Assembly: GCF_022354825.1 (NCBI RefSeq)
Contig: NZ_CP031168.1
Location: 3,907,501 to 3,971,500 of the forward strand
Length of the DNA: 64,000 nucleotides
Reading direction: 5' to 3'
Source: Paenibacillus sp. H1-7
GTDB lineage: Bacteria; Bacillota; Bacilli; Paenibacillales; NBRC-103111
The notes beneath the pieces were generated by a model. The model was given only the letters and a program-made list of their open reading frames with translations. It was not told the DNA's origin and did no database searches. The number at the start of each line of letters is the position of its first letter. Within the stretch, counting starts at the first letter, position 1. The translations under genes were made by a program, and so were the position numbers. Positions 42,690 through 51,071 of the stretch are shown here, in pieces.

Positions 42690-43283
42690 ATGAAACGTGA
42701 ATTGAAACGTCAACAGACGCAGCAGCTTCTATTGAATACAACCATCGAGCTGATTCGGGAGAAAGGATGTGAGAAAACGACGTTCAGCGATATTATGGAA
42801 CGTTCGGGATTGTCCAAAGGAGCGATATTTCATTATGTGAAAAGCAAGGAAGAGCTGCTGGCAATGGTATTGCAGCAAAGTCTGGAGGAAACCAACAGCC
42901 GGTTTTACCAAGGAGTGGCCGATGCAAACCAGGAGTTTGCCGGACCGATGAGCGGGATCAGCCAAAATTTGCCCACATTAGAGGATTCGCAAAATGTTAC
43001 GAATCAAGTGTTTATGTATTTGCTTGGGAAGAGCGATGAGTCTGCCGTTAAGGAAATTACCAAGTTTTACGAGCATGTTCTGCAGGTTTCCAGGCAGTGG
43101 ATTGAAGAAGGGCAGAAGCACGGAGTTATCCCGCAGACAGTCGATGCCGGCAAAACAGCCGATTTGTTCGTCCTTATCTCGATGGGCCTGAGGGTAAGGG
43201 GATTCATTCAAACGGACTCGGCCGCATTTCGAGCCGAGGATTTTACGGAATTGATCACTCGTCTGCTTCAACCAAGAAGCTAG
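42690..43283 (+). CDS. TetR family transcriptional regulator
   Basis: The 197-residue protein has an N-terminal TetR helix-turn-helix (LLLNTTIELIREKGCEKTTF, SDIMERSGLSKGAIFHYVKS, KEELLAMVLQ) and a C-terminal ligand-binding part. GGAGGAG precedes ATG 42690. A palindrome sits inside its own promoter. A small DoxX-like membrane protein gene follows after 33 bp, making a regulator plus target operon. Confidence 0.92.
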   Translation: MKRELKRQQTQQLLLNTTIELIREKGCEKTTFSDIMERSGLSKGAIFHYVKSKEELLAMVLQQSLEETNSRFYQGVADANQEFAGPMSGISQNLPTLEDSQNVTNQVFMYLLGKSDESAVKEITKFYEHVLQVSRQWIEEGQKHGVIPQTVDAGKTADLFVLISMGLRVRGFIQTDSAAFRAEDFTELITRLLQPRS

Positions 43284-43316
43284 TATTTCTAAATCGATAG
43301 AGGAGGATGGAGAGAG

Positions 43317-43763
43317 ATGGCGCCTTTCGTTGTGCTGGTAGGAACGTTTCTTTTGTTTCGGGTTGCCGGGTTGGCGGGGCTCGATTATTTCGACAGCTGG
43401 ATCCATTGTTTGCGGGCCGCTGTTGGGTGCATGCTCCTGATAACGGCATCCGCTCACTGGGGGAGGCTTCGTCCCGATTTGATCCGCATGGTTCCGGCGA
43501 GTCTTCCTCGTCCGGATTGGATCGTAACTGTGACCGGAATACTGGAGATCGCGGGAGCCGCCGCCATCGTCATTCCGGCTGCATCACAGGCTGCATCGGT
43601 CTTGCTGATCATTATGCTGTTAGCCATGTTTCCGGCGAACATCAGGGCGGCGAAGCAGAAGCTTCCGCTCGGCGGCAGACCGGCTACGCCGCTTGGTTTT
43701 CGGACCTTTTTGCAAGTCGTCTTCATAAGCGCAATCTGGATTGCAGGCAACGTTATTGTGTAG
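43317..43763 (+). CDS. DoxX-like small membrane protein
   Basis: The 148-residue protein has four hydrophobic segments. The pattern LRAAVGCMLLITASAHWGRL, VTVTGILEIAGAAAIVIP, MLLAMFPANIRAAK and a final segment fits the DoxX/DoxD-like family. GGAGG precedes ATG 43317. It is cotranscribed with the TetR regulator, which probably controls it; the function of such proteins is poorly defined. Confidence 0.75.
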   Translation: MAPFVVLVGTFLLFRVAGLAGLDYFDSWIHCLRAAVGCMLLITASAHWGRLRPDLIRMVPASLPRPDWIVTVTGILEIAGAAAIVIPAASQAASVLLIIMLLAMFPANIRAAKQKLPLGGRPATPLGFRTFLQVVFISAIWIAGNVIV

Positions 43764-43779
43764 TATCCTTTGAAACCCA

Positions 43780-43804
43780 CCCGCCGATGGCGGGATTTTT
43801 TTTG
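43780..43804 (+). terminator. intrinsic terminator after the DoxX-like gene
   Basis: CCCGCC-GAT-GGCGGG is followed by ATTTTTTTT. Confidence 0.85.
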
Positions 43805-43860
43805 CACCAATAGGGGCAATCGCTTTCCATTTTCTTTACAAAAATATATAAGAAATGGTG

Positions 43861-43888
43861 TTGACTTGCTCTCAAGCCGTGCTATAAT
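43861..43888 (+). promoter_or_regulatory. sigma-A-type promoter for the Fsr-like MFS gene
   Basis: TTGACT at 43861-43866 and a perfect TATAAT at 43883-43888 are 16 bp apart. Confidence 0.7.
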
Positions 43889-43955
43889 CGCTGAATACAC
43901 TAATTTCGGATAGGTAACTTACCTTCCAGAAGAATCATTTACAGAGAGAGGAAGG

Positions 43956-45182
43956 ATGAACGTGGCGAAAACAGCTGTCACGACAGCACCCATACCATCA
44001 ACCGTTTTTCCGATTTTATTCGCAATCAGCATCGTACATTTATTGAACGATTCGATGCAGTCGACGATATCGGCGTTGTTTCCGATCTTGAAGGACTCCT
44101 TGCACCTAACCTATACCCAGATCGGTCTCATTGCGTTCGCCATGAACATTACCGCATCGTTCCTGCAGCCTGTTATCGGGATGTATGCGGATGTAAAGCC
44201 AAGGCCTTACATACTGCCGATAGGGGTCTGCTTCACTTTGGTAGGTATCGTCACCTTAGCGGTCGCACCGAATTTTATCGTCATTTTATTGTCCGTAATC
44301 GCGATGGGCGTAGGCTCGGCCGTCTTCCATCCGGAATCGTCCCGTGTCGCTTACTTGGCAGCAGGAGGAAAGCGGGGGCTGGCACAGTCGATATTCCAGG
44401 TTGGAGGCAACATCGGCAGCTCGCTAGGTCCCATTATGACGGCGGTCATCTTCGTTCCGTTAGGGCAATTCGGGGTCATCTGGTTTACCTTTGCAGCCGT
44501 AGCGGCTATCGTTATTCAATATTATGTAGCGAATTGGTACAGCCGTCAGCCGGTTCAACCTCGTAAAGCCCGAAATACAGCCGGATTGGAAGCGGGCGTT
44601 AAAGGCTTGTCCCGGAATCAAGTTATAGCGGCCATTGTCATTCTAGTATTTCTTGTCTTTTCGAAGCATGTCTATATATCGAGTATCACGAGCTTTTATT
44701 CATTCTACTTGATCAATGATTATGGAATTACCGTGGAGCACGCTCAGCTGTTTTTATTCGCCTTTCTCGTAGCATCAGCGGCAGGGACGTTCTTCGGAGG
44801 GCCATTGGCCGACAGGTACGGCAGAAGAAACATCATCTGGCTGTCCATCCTTGGAACGGCGCCCTTCTCGATTTTGCTCCCATACTCCAATCTGTTCTGG
44901 TCCGGAGTCATGTGCGTATGCGCCGGTTTCGTCCTATCGTCGGCGTTCTCGATTATTGTCGTGTACGCGCAAGAGCTGTTACCAGGCAAAGTCGGTCTCG
45001 TATCCGGCCTGTTCTTCGGTCTTGCCTTCGGCTTAGGGGGACTCGGTTCTGCCGTGCTGGGGTGGATTGCCGACGCAACGAGCATTGCCTTCATTATGAA
45101 AATGTGTGCGTATTTGCCTTTGCTTGGCATCTTGGCCATAATGCTGCCCAAGGATGAAGAAGTTCGTGGATATACAGTTTAA
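43956..45182 (+). CDS. MFS exporter, fosmidomycin-resistance (Fsr) type
   Basis: The 408-residue protein has about 12 membrane segments. HLLNDSMQSTISALFPILKD at the N-terminus, QPVIGMYADVKPRPYILPIG, and GMGVGSAVFHPESSRVAYLA followed by QSIFQVGGNIGSSLGPIM are typical of the Fsr branch of MFS drug exporters. It probably expels small toxic compounds; the substrate is not predictable. ATG 43956 is close to GAGGAAGG; GTG 43962 is an equally good start by spacing. It is a single gene with its own promoter and terminator. Confidence 0.88.
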   Translation: MNVAKTAVTTAPIPSTVFPILFAISIVHLLNDSMQSTISALFPILKDSLHLTYTQIGLIAFAMNITASFLQPVIGMYADVKPRPYILPIGVCFTLVGIVTLAVAPNFIVILLSVIAMGVGSAVFHPESSRVAYLAAGGKRGLAQSIFQVGGNIGSSLGPIMTAVIFVPLGQFGVIWFTFAAVAAIVIQYYVANWYSRQPVQPRKARNTAGLEAGVKGLSRNQVIAAIVILVFLVFSKHVYISSITSFYSFYLINDYGITVEHAQLFLFAFLVASAAGTFFGGPLADRYGRRNIIWLSILGTAPFSILLPYSNLFWSGVMCVCAGFVLSSAFSIIVVYAQELLPGKVGLVSGLFFGLAFGLGGLGSAVLGWIADATSIAFIMKMCAYLPLLGILAIMLPKDEEVRGYTV

Positions 45183-45189
45183 AAGGAAA

Positions 45190-45220
45190 AACATAAGGAG
45201 CCTATTCCTTATGTTTTTTT
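45190..45220 (+). terminator. intrinsic terminator after the Fsr-like gene
   Basis: ACATAAGG and CCTTATGT arms flank an 8-nt loop; seven or more Ts follow. Confidence 0.88.
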
Positions 45221-45229
45221 CATGTTGAT

Positions 45230-45280
45230 TTACATAACCTTTAGACCGGGGTTACATTCACTTTACATTGTTTCGTTACA
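45230..45280 (+). promoter_or_regulatory. Pho-box-like TTACA direct repeats upstream of the metallophosphoesterase
   Basis: TTACA occurs at 45230, 45252, 45263 and 45276, with intervals of 22, 11 and 13 bp. PhoP binds TT(A/C/T)ACA repeats at about 11-bp period in Bacillus. The downstream gene encodes an exported phosphoesterase, which fits phosphate-starvation control. Confidence 0.55.
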
Positions 45281-45336
45281 TTGAAGAGGGGAGGGGCTTT
45301 TCCCAATAATTACATGAGTGGAGGTAATTATGTACT

Positions 45337-46554
45337 ATGAGTCACGATGAAGCAAATAAGAGTGTGAGCAGGAGGGAATTTATAAAGATCGGCGGAGCGG
45401 GGGCGATCGCTCTAACACTTGGCTCTGCGGTGATGCCCGTCGAATGGTTGGGCGGTGGAGAGGCGCATGCCGCACCCAACGATAATACGAAGCTGCAATT
45501 CAACCAAGAAGGAAAGTTCAAGATCGTCCAATTCAACGACACTCAGGATGACGAAAATATCGATCGTCGCACGGTGGAGCTGATGGAGAAGGTTCTTGAT
45601 TCGGAAAAGCCGGATTTGGTAGTGCTGAACGGGGATAATATCACCGGAGGCTGCGATACCGCTGAAGAAATGAAGCAAGCGATGAACAATGTCGTCCAGC
45701 CTATGGAGCAGCGTGGAATCCAATGGGCCGTAACGTTCGGAAATCATGACGAAGATTCAACTCCTAAGGGTGGCCTCAACGAAGAGGAAATGCTGAAATT
45801 TTATATGGCGTACAAGCATAACGTGAACGAACCTGGGGAACGGGGTATTACCGGGACAGGGAACAGCAACTTGCTGATCCGTTCTTCCAAAGGCTCGAAG
45901 CCGGCCTTCAATGTATGGCTGCTGGACAGCGGAAGGTATGCGCCGGAGACGATTGCCAATCAAAATTTCGAGGGGTATCCGACTTGGGACTGGATCCGGT
46001 TAGATCAAGTGAAGTGGTATTATGAAACGTCCAAAAAGCTGGAGGAGAAGAACGGCCGCAAAGTGCCTTCGCTCATGTTCATCCATATTCCTCTATGGGA
46101 GCACCGTTTTATGTGGTATGCCAGCGTAGACGGCAGGTCCGAGGCAGACCATGCAAGAGCGGTAGCCAAACACCAGATTGTGGGCGAACGGAACGAAGAC
46201 GAATGTCCCGGTCCGATTAACAGCGGCATGTTCTCGGCCATTTTGGCGCGAGGCGACGTCAAAGGCGTCTTCTGCGGGCATGATCATGTCAATACATACC
46301 ATGGCAACTACTACGGCGTGCTGCTTGGTTATGCAGGAAGCGCAGGATTTGGCACGTACGGGTTGCCAGGCGCTGACCGCAACCGGCTTCGCGGTGCCAG
46401 GGTATTCCAGCTTGATGAGAACACGGACAATGTCCTAGTCGATACGCATATGGTGTTTGCCAAAGATTTCGGCATTGATCTTACCGCTAACGATCAAAGC
46501 ACGGCCCCTGAGCCGATTCCGGCAAACAAGAAGCAGGAAAAGATCGTGAAGTAA
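45337..46554 (+). CDS. Tat-exported metallophosphoesterase
   Basis: The 405-residue protein begins with a twin-arginine signal (SRREFIKIGGAGAIALTLG, cleavage near AEAHA-AP around 45). The calcineurin-like domain has the metal motifs FNDTQ (first aspartate), LNGDNI, FGNHDE, HIPLWEH and FCGHDHVNTYHG in order. It resembles secreted phosphoesterases of the Dcr2/PAP-like group and probably frees phosphate outside the cell. In the first motif the usual DxH is DxQ. GGAGG lies 13 bp before ATG 45337, rather far. A nearer ATG at 45329 is out of frame. A Pho-box-like array lies upstream. Confidence 0.87.
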   Translation: MSHDEANKSVSRREFIKIGGAGAIALTLGSAVMPVEWLGGGEAHAAPNDNTKLQFNQEGKFKIVQFNDTQDDENIDRRTVELMEKVLDSEKPDLVVLNGDNITGGCDTAEEMKQAMNNVVQPMEQRGIQWAVTFGNHDEDSTPKGGLNEEEMLKFYMAYKHNVNEPGERGITGTGNSNLLIRSSKGSKPAFNVWLLDSGRYAPETIANQNFEGYPTWDWIRLDQVKWYYETSKKLEEKNGRKVPSLMFIHIPLWEHRFMWYASVDGRSEADHARAVAKHQIVGERNEDECPGPINSGMFSAILARGDVKGVFCGHDHVNTYHGNYYGVLLGYAGSAGFGTYGLPGADRNRLRGARVFQLDENTDNVLVDTHMVFAKDFGIDLTANDQSTAPEPIPANKKQEKIVK

Positions 46555-46610
46555 ATTCCCTGGCATGGAATGACGATTCACTGCATACGTTAGCAAACAG
46601 AAGCAATAGA

Positions 46611-46647
46611 AATACCTTTACCTGTGATATGGTGAAGGTATTTTTAT
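46611..46647 (+). terminator. intrinsic terminator after the metallophosphoesterase
   Basis: AATACCTT (46611-46618) pairs with AAGGTATT (46635-46642), followed by a T-rich tract. Confidence 0.75.
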
Positions 46648-46687
46648 TGTACCTATGTAAGGGGAAGTGTAAGAGAGGAGATCCGTT

Positions 46688-48970
46688 ATGCTAACCAATC
46701 GGAGTACTCTGATAAAGCAGGTAGGAGCTGCGATGATTTCGTGTATCGTCGGGCTTTCTGTCATTCCTGCATCCAACTCGGCCGGTGCTGTTCCGCAGCT
46801 CACGATTCCTGATATGAACTATTTTCCGCGTATTCGAACCGATCTGCTGATAAATTCTATTACAAATAAAGGAAATGTCAGTCTGGTTTGGAGCGCACCT
46901 TACCCAGAGCTGATCAGTCCCTTAGGAGCTCCAGCCGTAGGATCGGACGGTACGGTTTATTTGGGGTTAAATTATTTTATTTATGTAGGGTTCCAAGGCG
47001 TTCTTTCTGCCAGCACGCAAGATGGGAAGAAGAAATGGGACTACTCTCCCCCCAGTCCTTTGCTAAGTCCGCCGACCGTTGGGCCTGACGGCACGATATA
47101 CATCGGAGCGGGCAGCTCCAAATACAATGAGGGGGATTTCATCGCCATACATCCGGACGGTACGCCAAAATGGTCGGTATCCTTGGGACCAGTTAGTTCC
47201 AAGCCCGTATTCGGGACGGACGGAACCGTGTATGCAGCAGCAAACGATGGTATGCTGTATGCGCTGGATCCTGCAGACGGTACCAAGAAATGGTTTTCGA
47301 AAGTAGGACATACCACCACAGCCTACATGTCGATAGGTCAAGACGGAACGATCTATGCGGGTAATGAAAGCGATACATTCTATGCCATCAAGCCGAATGG
47401 CAGCATCAAATGGACCTTTAAAGCCGGGGGAATGGTTAACACGGTACCGGTTATCGGTACGGACGGCACGATCTATATCGGGGCGGGGGACGGCAAGCTG
47501 TATGCGCTAAACTCCAATGGCTCGAAGCAATGGGAATACGGCTTGAAAGGAATCCCTACCTCACCCGTGATTGGAAATGACGGAACAACGGTCTATTTCG
47601 GAGCAGCGGATTCGACCGTATATGCACTTCATTCCAATGGCACATTGAAATGGAAAACGGGCTTTGGCAAAGCAATAACACAAGTCGTCAAGGGCACGAA
47701 CGGCACGCTCCATTTCCTTACAGCCGACGGCATGGTTCAAGCATTAAATCCGGATGACGGCAGTCTGCAGTGGAGATACGTTCTCGACACACCGGATGGA
47801 ATTAACGTTCCGGCCGTCAGTGAGGATGGAAGCGTCTATGCAATCGGAATGAAGAAAACGCAATTAACTTTATACGCCTTGCGGGTAAAAGTCAGTGACA
47901 TCGCTCTGAATGTACCCAAGCTGACGTTACAGGTCGGAAAAAGTGATGCCTTGTCGGTTTCGTTGTCTCCTGAAAATGCGCCTAACCGAAAAGTAACGTG
48001 GAGCAGCAGCAAGAGCGGAGTTGCTTCCGTGGACAGTGAAGGCAAGGTGACCGGCATTTCCGCCGGAACGGCGATTATCACGGCCATATCGGATGACAGC
48101 GGGCTCTCTGTGTCATGCGAGGTCACGGTATCAACTACTCCTGACACGATCGAGGTAGAGAGCATTAACATGGATCGTGCCGAACTGACTGTAAAAGAGG
48201 GCGGAGTCGGCAAGCTTACGGCAACTGTGCTTCCGGTAAATGCATCGAACCAGAAGATGGCTTGGCGCAGCAGCGATCCCGCTGTTGCCCGGGTCAATGA
48301 ATCAGGCCAGGTCACGGGGATGACTCCGGGTACCGCCATGGTTACCGCTGCAGCGGAAGATGGAGGGTTCACCGCTTCAAGCAAGGTCACGGTACAGCCG
48401 GATACGGAGAAGCCTGAAACGAAAGCATTTACCGATATCGAGGGACATTGGGCGAAAGGGGAAATAGCAAGAGCTTTTGAGCTCCAAATCGTGAACGGCT
48501 ACCCCGACTTTACTTTCCGTCCGGACGGAAATGTGACCCGAGCTGAATTCGTGGTTATGCTAATGAATGCGTTAAAGCCCGGGGTACAAGGCTCGGAGCT
48601 GGTATTCCAGGATAACGATAGCATCCAGCCATGGGCCGAGCGATCGATTTCCCAAGCGGTTCAGCTTGGCATTGTGAACGGCTACTCGGACGGCACGTTC
48701 CGTCCTGATGCGAATATCACTCACGCCGAAATGGCTACTATGGTATTTAAAGCTTCAGGAATGCCGCTGCCTGCAGATCCGAGCACAGATTACTCGGATG
48801 ATGCCGATATTCCCGAGTGGGCAAGGGGCGCGGTATCCGCTGCCGAGAAGAACGGAATTATCGTTGTGGGAGGAAGAAGCACCGGAGCTTTTGCCCCGCA
48901 ACAGCTTTCCATTCGCGCTGAGGCGGCGGTATGGATCGTCAAGATGATGGACATTAGGAACAAAAAATAA
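46688..48970 (+). CDS. SLH-anchored surface protein with PQQ-like propeller and two Big2 domains
   Basis: The 760-residue protein starts with a signal peptide (about 1-33). Residues about 55-400 form a beta-propeller of PQQ/WD-like repeats, each with (V/I)G(T/P/N)DGT(V/I)Y and (L/A)YAL...NG..KW. Two bacterial Ig-like (Big2) domains follow (about 402-485 and 490-575, with VTWSSSKSGVASVDSEGKVT and MAWRSSDPAVARVNESGQVT). Three SLH repeats end it (about 580-758: FTDIEGHWAKGEI, NDSIQPWAERSISQAV, DADIPEWARGAVSAAE). SLH domains bind pyruvylated cell-wall polymers, so it sits on the cell surface. AGGAGA precedes ATG 46688. Function of the propeller is unknown. Confidence 0.92.
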   Translation: MLTNRSTLIKQVGAAMISCIVGLSVIPASNSAGAVPQLTIPDMNYFPRIRTDLLINSITNKGNVSLVWSAPYPELISPLGAPAVGSDGTVYLGLNYFIYVGFQGVLSASTQDGKKKWDYSPPSPLLSPPTVGPDGTIYIGAGSSKYNEGDFIAIHPDGTPKWSVSLGPVSSKPVFGTDGTVYAAANDGMLYALDPADGTKKWFSKVGHTTTAYMSIGQDGTIYAGNESDTFYAIKPNGSIKWTFKAGGMVNTVPVIGTDGTIYIGAGDGKLYALNSNGSKQWEYGLKGIPTSPVIGNDGTTVYFGAADSTVYALHSNGTLKWKTGFGKAITQVVKGTNGTLHFLTADGMVQALNPDDGSLQWRYVLDTPDGINVPAVSEDGSVYAIGMKKTQLTLYALRVKVSDIALNVPKLTLQVGKSDALSVSLSPENAPNRKVTWSSSKSGVASVDSEGKVTGISAGTAIITAISDDSGLSVSCEVTVSTTPDTIEVESINMDRAELTVKEGGVGKLTATVLPVNASNQKMAWRSSDPAVARVNESGQVTGMTPGTAMVTAAAEDGGFTASSKVTVQPDTEKPETKAFTDIEGHWAKGEIARAFELQIVNGYPDFTFRPDGNVTRAEFVVMLMNALKPGVQGSELVFQDNDSIQPWAERSISQAVQLGIVNGYSDGTFRPDANITHAEMATMVFKASGMPLPADPSTDYSDDADIPEWARGAVSAAEKNGIIVVGGRSTGAFAPQQLSIRAEAAVWIVKMMDIRNKK

Positions 48971-48991
48971 CCATAAGCATTTCCATATGCG

Positions 48992-49035
48992 GGCAAGGTT
49001 CATGTCGGAAAGACAGGAGCCTGCCTTATTTTTTT
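48992..49035 (+). terminator. imperfect intrinsic terminator after the SLH protein
   Basis: GGCAAGGTTCATGTC and GACAGGAGCCTGCC form an imperfect stem around a 5-nt loop; a T-rich tract follows. Confidence 0.6.
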
Positions 49036-49269
49036 GGGAAAAAACAATTTAAACGGAATAATCCCATGTATACTGGATTCATAGTGGTATCATTCAAAGG
49101 AGCATTCCTTAAGGAGCCGTGGATTTTACCAATATTTGTGCATCGGCCAGAGGATCGTATTTTATGGAACGGATGCGGCACTTCCTTCGTAAACAAATAA
49201 ATGAGTTAGCTCTTCCCCGGCAAGGCCGGCAGGTTTAGCGGAGAAATGAATTTCAAGAAGCCTGGACAA

Positions 49270-49298
49270 ATAAAAAAGATGACATGAAGTCATCTTTG
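49270..49298 (-). terminator. intrinsic terminator of the reverse-strand TetR gene
   Basis: On the minus strand AAAGATGAC-TTCAT-GTCATCTTT is followed by a T run, 20 bp after the TetR stop codon. Confidence 0.85.
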
Positions 49299-49319
49299 CA
49301 AGAACCATTTCAAATCAGT

Positions 49320-50216
49320 CTAATCGGCTTTGGCTGCGACCGCCTTCAAAGCGAACAGCTTCTCAAGCTGCTCGCGAAGCTGCTTATGCCCTTTTCCCAA
49401 GGTAAGCAGGTAGCTGTTCATGCCTTGAACGATAACCTCGTTCGGCTTATCTTTCTTCCATTCCTCCACGAGCGCTTTGAGCGATTGGAGCATCGTTTCG
49501 GCAGCGCTCTTGTCCTGGATATGTCCGCGGATCCATTGGGTAAGCTGCTCAGCGCAGGCTTGCCAGTCCGGCTCTTTAATGCAATGGCAGTGAAGCTTAA
49601 GCGCATCGATATCCGGCATGATAGGGGCAGGGCGTTTGGAGAGGATACCCTGGACTAGATCGTCCAAACGATCCAAGATAAATTCCGTTAGCTGGGGGAT
49701 ATCCATAGGAACGTTATAGCCGAAATAGTAAAACATGTATTCCTTCATTAAGCTGTGCAGCATGATCGCACAGTCGCAGGAGTAAGGCTCAATTTCAGGT
49801 CCGTACACTTCGACGACCCGTTTCTGGATCCACTCCAGAACCTGGGCCCCTAGATCGAGGAGAAGCTCCTTGACGGCTGCATTCTGAATGAACGCCGCAC
49901 CATTCACCTGCTGCATGGATAAAAATTCCTTGTTTCCAACGACGAAGTCGAATTGCAGGAGGATGGCCTTGTGCAACCGTTTGCGCGGGGTGGCAGCGGT
50001 ATCCGACAACGCCTGGTCAAAACCGGCCCGGATCAAGTCGAAATAATAGTTGTAGATCGAGATTAACAGCTCTTCTTTGGAATGAAAGTGCAAGTAGAAG
50101 GAGCCTTTCGCTACGCCGGCAAGACTGACTATATCCTGAATCGAGGTCGTATGGTAGTCTCGTTCTGCGAACAGCTTGATAGCCGCCTGCACAATTTGCA
50201 ATTTTTTATCTTTCAT
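49320..50216 (-). CDS. TetR family transcriptional regulator
   Basis: The 298-residue protein is long for the family. The N-terminal helix-turn-helix is clear (LQIVQAAIKLFAERDYHTTS, IQDIVSLAGVAKGSFYLHFH, SKEELLISIY). The C-terminal part is an extended all-helical ligand-binding region. I choose the inner ATG at 50216 (MKDKKLQ), where GAAGTGAG stands upstream; an in-frame ATG at 50246 is possible. It is divergent from a MarR-RND efflux operon with TGACTGGTCA sites between them, and probably represses that pump. Confidence 0.87.
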   Translation of the reverse strand: MKDKKLQIVQAAIKLFAERDYHTTSIQDIVSLAGVAKGSFYLHFHSKEELLISIYNYYFDLIRAGFDQALSDTAATPRKRLHKAILLQFDFVVGNKEFLSMQQVNGAAFIQNAAVKELLLDLGAQVLEWIQKRVVEVYGPEIEPYSCDCAIMLHSLMKEYMFYYFGYNVPMDIPQLTEFILDRLDDLVQGILSKRPAPIMPDIDALKLHCHCIKEPDWQACAEQLTQWIRGHIQDKSAAETMLQSLKALVEEWKKDKPNEVIVQGMNSYLLTLGKGHKQLREQLEKLFALKAVAAKAD

Positions 50217-50281
50217 TGGCTCACTTCCCGATTCATAGTCATACACAGATTGTATACGCGAAGGTATGTTTAGTCAAGATA

Positions 50282-50384
50282 TGACTGACTGGTCATAATA
50301 TGATTTTTCACCGTTTTATATTAAAAAATTTACTTGTAATTCACGGTTTTATTCGATATATTTACTAAGTGGAATGACTGGTCA
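50282..50384. promoter_or_regulatory. two TGACTGGTCA operator sites between tetR and the RND operon
   Basis: TGACTGGTCA occurs at 50286-50295 (within a longer TGACTGACTGGTCA) and at 50375-50384. Both lie in the 249-bp divergent region. They fit binding by the adjacent TetR protein to both promoters. Confidence 0.6.
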
Positions 50385-50465
50385 GTTTGTAAGGGTCAAT
50401 CCAAATTTATCAAGATCGTTAGCAACATTCGTAACGTTAACAACGTAGTACATAAGGAGATTGCT

Positions 50466-50981
50466 ATGAATCATTTGCCTCCGCAAACCTACTCTGACAT
50501 CATGCAGCTTGTCAGCAATCACATGTCGCTTAATTTGGAGCACGAGGGCTATAGCCCGCTGGTCGGGAAAATTTTCACACTGCTGCTGTTCGCTACGGAA
50601 CCGCTAAGCATTCAGGAAATGGCTGAAAGGCTGGGGGTCACGAAGGCGGCGATCAGTGTACATATCCGCGCGATGGAGCGGAACGATCTGTGCAGCAAGC
50701 GTCCTACTAGCAGCGACAGGAAAAACTACTATACGCTATCCGACGGCTACAACATGGCCTGGATCCGGTCATTTCAAGATAAATTGAAGCAGTCTCACGA
50801 AGTGGTCCAGACGGCTCTCGAGGCTTCAGGCTCGTTGACGGATATGACCGCGGTCGAGAGGGATTCTCTGAAGCAGTTCAGACAAAGATGCAAGGAAATT
50901 TCTGAAATACAGCAATTGATGATGGCGAGTCTTCGACAGCTGCATCAAGATTGGCAAGAAGCAAGAATGCGCCTGCGATAA
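50466..50981 (+). CDS. MarR family transcriptional regulator
   Basis: The 171-residue protein has a winged-helix core (about 30-100: LLLFATEPLSIQEMAERLGV, TKAAISVHIRAMERNDLCSK, RPTSSDRKNYYTLSD) and a helical C-terminus. It resembles the GbsR-like branch of MarR proteins. AAGGAG precedes ATG 50466. It heads the RND efflux operon, 90 bp before the pump gene. Confidence 0.87.
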   Translation: MNHLPPQTYSDIMQLVSNHMSLNLEHEGYSPLVGKIFTLLLFATEPLSIQEMAERLGVTKAAISVHIRAMERNDLCSKRPTSSDRKNYYTLSDGYNMAWIRSFQDKLKQSHEVVQTALEASGSLTDMTAVERDSLKQFRQRCKEISEIQQLMMASLRQLHQDWQEARMRLR

Positions 50982-51071
50982 AGGGTTATTTGTAAACTTC
51001 GTAAGGGAGTGATTAATGCATCATGAGGATGGGAAGGACGAAGTGATTAAAGAAAGTGGAGGAGTAGAGAG

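Larger units (their letters stand above)
48971..49319. other. 349-bp intergenic region with terminators and one doubtful mini-ORF
   Basis: A terminator for the SLH gene lies at its left end and one for the reverse-strand TetR gene at its right end. Between them, ATG 49164 with GAGGA upstream opens a 24-codon frame ending at 49238 (MERMRHFLRKQINE...). It has no other support and I do not count it as a gene. Nothing else is seen. Confidence 0.4.
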
